Shown here: piece by piece, positions 4,961-8,521 of the stretch
Layout: the number at the start of each line of letters is the position of its first letter
Position numbering within the stretch: the stretch's first letter is position 1
Assembly: GCA_964593555.1 (NCBI GenBank)
Contig: CAZQIC010000168.1
Span: forward strand, 1-8,521
Reading direction: 5' to 3'
Length of the DNA: 8,521 nucleotides
DNA from: CAZQIC01 sp964593555
GTDB taxonomy: Bacteria > Bacteroidota > Bacteroidia > JAFLBG01
The notes under the pieces: model-generated
Told to the model about the DNA's origin: nothing
The model's input: the letters and a program-made list of their open reading frames with translations, nothing else
Database searches by the model: none
Made by a program: the position numbers and the translations under genes

Positions 4961-5211
4961 TGGCTTGGAAACTTATACAAGATTCGTTTACCTATGTGGA
5001 CTTCGTGTTTACAGATGGAAATGTGCGGAGATTTTATTCATTGGATTGGCCACATCAATATTCAAAATTCCGTGATCGGGAGTTGGGATTAAAACGGCTC
5101 CGCAATCTCATTGCGAAATTCAGCGCCAATACCGAAAGAGCTAAAATATCTGAAAATGATGGTACAGAAAAAGTGCTGGAACGTTATGAGGGAGGAACTC
5201 GCATAGAATAA
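4960..5211 (+). CDS. Hypothetical protein, 83 aa, translationally coupled to its neighbour
   Basis: The family is not recognised. The N-terminus is beta-rich and aromatic (WKLIQDSFTYVDFVFTDGNVRRFYSLDW). A strongly basic helix follows (KFRDRELGLKRLRNLIAKF), and the tail is polar and charged, probably disordered. The start codon overlaps the preceding stop by one base, a classic stop-restart arrangement, and there is no other plausible ribosome site. The basic helix could contact nucleic acid or a partner. It is the last of the tightly packed unassigned run: the next gene starts 34 bp later. Confidence 0.6.
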   Translation: MAWKLIQDSFTYVDFVFTDGNVRRFYSLDWPHQYSKFRDRELGLKRLRNLIAKFSANTERAKISENDGTEKVLERYEGGTRIE

Positions 5212-5245
5212 AACTATTCAATTATGAACTCAAAAATATAAAATT

Positions 5246-6556
5246 ATGAAAAGTGTAAAAGAACTTTATTTTCATCTGAACACCGCAAGAGAATTTAAAA
5301 ACAGGTATCCACATTTTGACATGAATGATAAAAAAATTCATGTTTTATTTCTTTCTGCTTGCACCAATGAAAGCGGTTATTATCGGATGATACTGCCTGC
5401 ATTAGAGTTAAACCAGACAGACACGCATTCCGCTATTATTGGGCATATTCATAAATGGGACTTCAATAAAATGTTTGATGATTATGATAACCCGATTGAT
5501 TTCCGGCTGGTGCAATGGGCTGATTATGTTGTAATGCCTGTACTATTTACCGATGTGAGCTACATTATAAAAAACATGAGGGAGATTAATTCAGACATTG
5601 AATTTGTAATTGATTTAGATGCTAATTATCACGAGCTGGCGGAATACCATCCTGACTTCAAAAAATTAAAACCTGAATTAAAGGATATTTTGATAAACAA
5701 CCTTTCACAGGTAGATCTTCTTTCAGCTCCTAACAATCATATCCTGAATTTTTATAACAACCTTGCCCAGCAGAAAACCGAAGAACTGTCCTTGTATTTT
5801 GAACGTTATGCAAATCTTTTATCCAATTTCACCTATGAAGGAATAAGCCAAATTCAAAGGAATACAAGCGATAAGGTACGGATTGGCATTATACTGGATG
5901 CAAGCCAGGGCAATGATTTAAAAACGATTGAAAAGCCCATTGCAGCACTTTTAGAAAAGCATAAGGAAAAAATAGAGTTAGTGCTGTTTGGCTGGTCCCC
6001 AAAGATTGCGGAACAATACCAAGTATTGAATGGCTTAAAAGTAACTTATGAAAAACCTGTCCCCTTCCAGGAATATCATAGCCGGTTAAATAGTTTGACA
6101 TTTGATATCGGGTTACTTCCTTTTGTAAATAACAGCTTTAATACTTCAGGGAAGGCCCTCAACCGGTTCCTTGATTTTTCTGCCAATATGATCCCGGTGA
6201 TAGCTCCAAAGATGCTGCCTTTTGAAAAAGTAATTAAAGATGGTGAGAATGGCTTTATTGCTGCAAATGACGATGAATGGATCAGCAAAACGGAACAAGT
6301 CATACTCAATACTCAATTGCGAAAAGACATCGGGAATAATGCCTTTAAAACCGCTTGGGAGAGCTTCAGCTATACACCGAAGGCAATTCAGAGATTAAGA
6401 AGCATTTTTATTTATATAATTGCTTATTTTATCCCTTACATTTACATATCTGTCTTGATATTCTTATTTTGTTTACTCAATATTAATGATGCTGCTATGC
6501 TTATTATTAAAATAACAACAATCACCAGCAAGGCAATTAGCAATGGCATTTTATAG
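5246..6556 (+). CDS. GT-B-fold glycosyltransferase with altered hydrophobic C-terminus
   Basis: Residues ~30-205 form a first Rossmann-like half (IHVLFLSACTNESGYYRMIL, DYVVMPVLF, IEFVIDLDANYHE). Residues ~208-375 form a Glycos_transf_1-like second half: VRIGIILDAS, IELVLFGWSP, then FDIGLLPF, TSGKALNRFLDFSANMIPVIAP and the donor-site-like FEKVIKDGENGFIA. It probably transfers a nucleotide-activated sugar; donor and acceptor are unknown, and the classic EX7E pattern is not clear. The GT part ends near residue 386. From ~387 on (nt 6404 onward) the protein becomes a hydrophobic tail, and residues ~399-436 are antisense to the end of the TerC gene. The natural C-terminus therefore probably lay near 6404-6441 and was lost at a junction. 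It may be cargo of the element or a host surface-glycan gene next to it. Confidence 0.75.
   Translation: MKSVKELYFHLNTAREFKNRYPHFDMNDKKIHVLFLSACTNESGYYRMILPALELNQTDTHSAIIGHIHKWDFNKMFDDYDNPIDFRLVQWADYVVMPVLFTDVSYIIKNMREINSDIEFVIDLDANYHELAEYHPDFKKLKPELKDILINNLSQVDLLSAPNNHILNFYNNLAQQKTEELSLYFERYANLLSNFTYEGISQIQRNTSDKVRIGIILDASQGNDLKTIEKPIAALLEKHKEKIELVLFGWSPKIAEQYQVLNGLKVTYEKPVPFQEYHSRLNSLTFDIGLLPFVNNSFNTSGKALNRFLDFSANMIPVIAPKMLPFEKVIKDGENGFIAANDDEWISKTEQVILNTQLRKDIGNNAFKTAWESFSYTPKAIQRLRSIFIYIIAYFIPYIYISVLIFLFCLLNINDAAMLIIKITTITSKAISNGIL
6400..6430. terminator. Weak candidate bidirectional terminator between convergent genes
   Basis: AAGCA at 6400-6404 pairs with TGCTT at 6421-6425 around an AT-only loop, with T-rich DNA on the right and A/T-rich DNA on the left. 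The 5 bp stem is weak. It is the only hairpin near where the rightward glycosyltransferase transcript should stop and where the leftward TerC transcript ends, so it is listed as a candidate only. Confidence 0.25.
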
Positions 6557-7377
6557 AAATCAGCTATCACCATCTTCACCCCGACAAACATTAATATTAA
6601 AGCAAGCCCCTTCGATAAATATCTGAACTTATCCATCATACCGGAAAGTGCAAAATACAAGGAACGTAAGCCCAGTATGGCAAACACATTTGACGTATAA
6701 ACAATAAACTGATCTTGAGTAATAGCCAATATTGCGGGAATACTGTCCACCGCAAAAATCAAATCGGTGGTTTCAACCACCAGCAATACCAATAGCATAG
6801 GAGTGGCAATTTTTTTTCCGTTGCGCTTTACAAAAAAATTTCCATCATGTAATTCATCTGTAAAAGGCACTATACGTCTGAATAATTTTACTACAGGATT
6901 TTTTTCCGGTTCAATTTGTTTCTCCGTTTGTATCAGCATTTTGTATCCTGTATAAAGCAGTATCGCTCCAAATATATAAATCGTCCAATGGAATTTTTCT
7001 AATATTGCCACGCCCGCAAAAATAAAAGCAGCCCGCATTACCAAAGCCCCTATGATTCCCCAAAATAAAATTTTATGCTGATGAATGGCTGGAATTTTAA
7101 AATAAGAGAAAATTAAAACGAACACAAAAATATTGTCCACACTCAATGCTTTTTCAATCACATAGCCCGTCAAATATTCCAATGCCTTTTCCTTACCTTG
7201 CCAATAATAAATGAGTATATAAAAGAACATTGCTAATGCAATCCAAACACCCGTCCAAATCATGGCTTCTTTAATGCTTATTTTATGTGCTTTACGATTA
7301 AACACACCTAAGTCCAAGGCAAGCATTAACAACACGAAAACATTAAAGTAAATCCAGAAACTCAAATCTGTTTGCAT
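6442..7377 (-). CDS. terC: TerC/Alx-family metal-homeostasis membrane protein
   Basis: This is a full-length 311-residue member of the TerC/Alx family of polytopic inner-membrane proteins. Family members are linked to manganese export, metalation of exported proteins and tellurite or alkaline-stress responses. Family signatures are intact: LDLGVFNRKAH (21-31), EKALSVDNIFVF (75-86), ETTDLIFAVDSIPAILAI (202-219) and FAILGLRSLYF (232-242). Membrane acidic residues D22, E75, D81, E202, D205 and D211 are the likely ion-coordinating set. About eight to nine hydrophobic segments are visible, with a cytoplasm-like charged loop at ~150-190. It lies 69 bp after the Usp gene on the same strand, with no promoter-like element between, so the two probably form an operon. 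Its last 115 bp overlap the glycosyltransferase frame, and the TerC reading is the better supported of the two there. Substrate and direction are inferred from the family. Confidence 0.92.
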   Translation of the reverse strand: MQTDLSFWIYFNVFVLLMLALDLGVFNRKAHKISIKEAMIWTGVWIALAMFFYILIYYWQGKEKALEYLTGYVIEKALSVDNIFVFVLIFSYFKIPAIHQHKILFWGIIGALVMRAAFIFAGVAILEKFHWTIYIFGAILLYTGYKMLIQTEKQIEPEKNPVVKLFRRIVPFTDELHDGNFFVKRNGKKIATPMLLVLLVVETTDLIFAVDSIPAILAITQDQFIVYTSNVFAILGLRSLYFALSGMMDKFRYLSKGLALILMFVGVKMVIADFYKMPLLIALLVIVVILIISIAASLILSKQNKNIKTDM

Positions 7378-7446
7378 ATCCTGATCTTGTTTAAAATCTC
7401 TATCACTTTTTTTTATAAATTAGTTTGGTTGTTTTACGTCTTGGAT

Positions 7447-8283
7447 TTAGATTTTATTAAAAACGAGCAATGGCACTTTGGTATTAAAAGAATATTCGGC
7501 TGAATTGCTGGAGAGAAATAATTTTTCAAAGAACCCTATATTTTGCTTTGTAAACATTATCATCATGGAGGGTTTCGACTGTCTCACTACCGTTTCTATA
7601 TTTGAAACTAAACTTTTGTCAATATTTATATTTTTCCGATGCAGCTTAATACCATTCTTTGAAATTTTTTTTACCGCTTTATTCATGATGTTTTTACTGA
7701 TAGCTATTTCAGAAGGGTAATTGAAATGGAGTAGTTCTACTTTAGCTTTTAACGGCTTTGTAAAGGCTACTACCTTTTTTAGTTCATTTTTAAGATTAAC
7801 AAGATCGGATGCATATAGGATGCTTGTTATTTTACTTGTGCGATAATTGTGGGGTACGGCAATTACCGGAACTGTTGAATGGGTGATGAGATTAGAAGTG
7901 TTTGTACCGAATATCTTTTCCAGTTTTCCTGCGCCTCTTGTACTGATGCATATAAGACTGAATTTTTTTTTCTGGGCGTATTCCCTGATATTACTGTCTG
8001 TATGAAAAGAGCTTCTGATTTCACACTTTTTATTTTTGGAAGGGATTCCAATACTTTTATAAACTAAATCTACAAATTGATTCAGATTCTTTTCAATTTT
8101 ATCTGTTTCTTTTTTTTCATAAGCCTCAAAAGTTGCATCGCTCCATGATGTGGGTTTCATAATATGATACAAATGAAAAAAAGTCAACTCGTATTTATGT
8201 TGTGATGCTAATTGAATAGCAAAGCGCAATCCGGCTTTTGACTTGGGAGAGAAATCGGTGGTAACAAGAATTTTATTCATCAT
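7447..8283 (-). CDS. Tandem-domain universal stress protein (UspA family)
   Basis: This 278-residue cytoplasmic protein has two Usp domains. Domain 1 (~1-143) opens with KILVTTDFSPKSKAGLRFAI, the usual first strand with D10. It ends with STRGAGKLEKIFGTNTSNLI and VPVIAV, the nucleotide-loop region. Compared with the classic G-2x-G-9x-G-S/T pattern, the first Gly is Ser and the long spacer is 8, so ATP binding by this loop is uncertain. Domain 2 (~150-278) begins KITSILYASDL, keeps the fold (VELLHFNYP, PLLVFNKI), but has lost the loop glycines. Such tandem proteins act as stress-linked nucleotide-binding or regulatory partners. It is the first gene of the probable Usp-TerC operon. The start could be Met1 or Met2 (adjacent ATGs). 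No clear promoter is seen upstream. Confidence 0.9.
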   Translation of the reverse strand: MMNKILVTTDFSPKSKAGLRFAIQLASQHKYELTFFHLYHIMKPTSWSDATFEAYEKKETDKIEKNLNQFVDLVYKSIGIPSKNKKCEIRSSFHTDSNIREYAQKKKFSLICISTRGAGKLEKIFGTNTSNLITHSTVPVIAVPHNYRTSKITSILYASDLVNLKNELKKVVAFTKPLKAKVELLHFNYPSEIAISKNIMNKAVKKISKNGIKLHRKNINIDKSLVSNIETVVRQSKPSMMIMFTKQNIGFFEKLFLSSNSAEYSFNTKVPLLVFNKI

Positions 8284-8521
8284 TGTGTTTTATATTAGTT
8301 GGCTGGAGAAAAAGTTCTGATTTGTTTTTTCCTATTCATCTTAATTTGAAGAAAACGTTCAGGAAGGGTTGTTGAGCGCATTTCTTACGTCATGTATGCT
8401 ATCCGATCTATTTAGTCCAAGCTCGGTAAGCTTCTCAAACATTTCTTCCTCAGTCCAAGGGTCTTTTTTATGGGGAGTTCTAAAAATAGAATGTTAAAAA
8501 CAATCTAATAAAATCGTATCT
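8284..8521. other. Right-edge region with one short doubtful open frame
   Basis: No convincing gene or RNA is visible. On the minus strand a frame is open from 8493 to a TGA at 8361-8359 and reads protein-like (KKDPWTEEEMFEKLTELGLN, then RSDSIHDVRNALNNPS). Its only ATG is at 8442, giving 27 residues, and the frame is closed upstream by TAA at 8496-8494. It could be a decayed gene end or a very small protein upstream of the Usp gene. An AAGCT/AGCTT inverted repeat with a 5 bp spacer lies at about 8419-8433. I found no promoter with both -33 and -7 elements. Confidence 0.3.

Noticed and set aside
5224..5241. Five-codon frame MNSKI before the glycosyltransferase
   Set aside because: It is too short to support as a leader peptide; no attenuator-like hairpin accompanies it.
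5889..6309. Two minus-strand frames inside the glycosyltransferase
   Set aside because: They are antisense to the well-supported C-terminal glycosyltransferase domain.
1..6445. att-type direct repeats bounding the element
   Set aside because: Comparing the left 131 bp with the junction region near 6404-6445 and with the right 238 bp gave only short matches such as TGAGCG, not more than expected by chance.
6767..6955. 62-residue plus-strand frame
   Set aside because: It is antisense to conserved TerC coding sequence.
7378..7446. Manganese riboswitch (yybP-ykoY) before TerC
   Set aside because: Some TerC/Alx genes carry this element, but the 69 bp gap here is AT-rich, too short, and shows no paired stems.
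7478..8067. Frames at 7478-7720 plus, 7879-8067 plus and 7863-8051 minus
   Set aside because: All are shadows of the universal stress protein gene.
1..8521. CRISPR array, tRNA, rRNA, IS element or transposase
   Set aside because: No regularly spaced repeats, no cloverleaf-like sequence, and no transposase or DDE-type frame was seen on either strand.

Overview
The window is about 36-38% GC by eye. It looks like Bacteroidota DNA, most plausibly from the Chitinophagaceae/Sphingobacteriia side. The control region holds a perfect Bacteroidota-type -7 element (TAnnTTTG) with a TTTG -33 element. Most starts lack a clear Shine-Dalgarno, and the protein styles (tandem Usp protein, TerC/Alx exporter, repressor with an Asn/Gly-rich linker) fit that phylum. 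The assignment is inferred from sequence style, not from a search.

Layout. Positions 1-131 hold a short unresolved gene end and a strong rho-independent terminator. Positions 132-1554 are a phage- or integrative-element-type control module: a leftward XRE-like repressor with a coiled-coil tail, a 158 bp divergent control region, then two rightward small helix-turn-helix proteins (Cro-like and excisionase-like). The control region carries four copies of a 14 bp operator (consensus TTACCAATTTGGAA) plus a half-site, wrapped around two overlapping divergent promoters.

Positions 1566-5211 are a tightly packed rightward run of small proteins I cannot assign to families. They surround one larger winged-helix DNA-binding protein (2851-4122), a candidate replication initiator. 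Its gene carries internal direct repeats, an AT-only stretch and a nested inverted repeat in the linker-coding part. A 54-residue single-pass membrane protein lies immediately upstream of it. At 5246 a GT-B-like glycosyltransferase begins. Its last ~50 residues are a hydrophobic tail, most of it antisense to the end of the TerC gene, so its true C-terminus was probably lost or altered at a junction near 6404-6441.

Positions 6442-8283 are two leftward genes that look like ordinary host stress/metal-homeostasis genes: a tandem-domain universal stress protein followed 69 bp later by a TerC/Alx-family membrane protein, probably one operon. The final 238 bp hold only a short open frame of doubtful status.

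Reading as a whole: this is the control and early region of a temperate or integrative element (prophage, phage-plasmid or ICE) abutting a host stress operon. No integrase, relaxase, terminase, structural, CRISPR or RNA gene is visible, so the element type is undecided. The best candidates for something undescribed are the symmetric operator/promoter switch and the unassigned gene run around the putative initiator.
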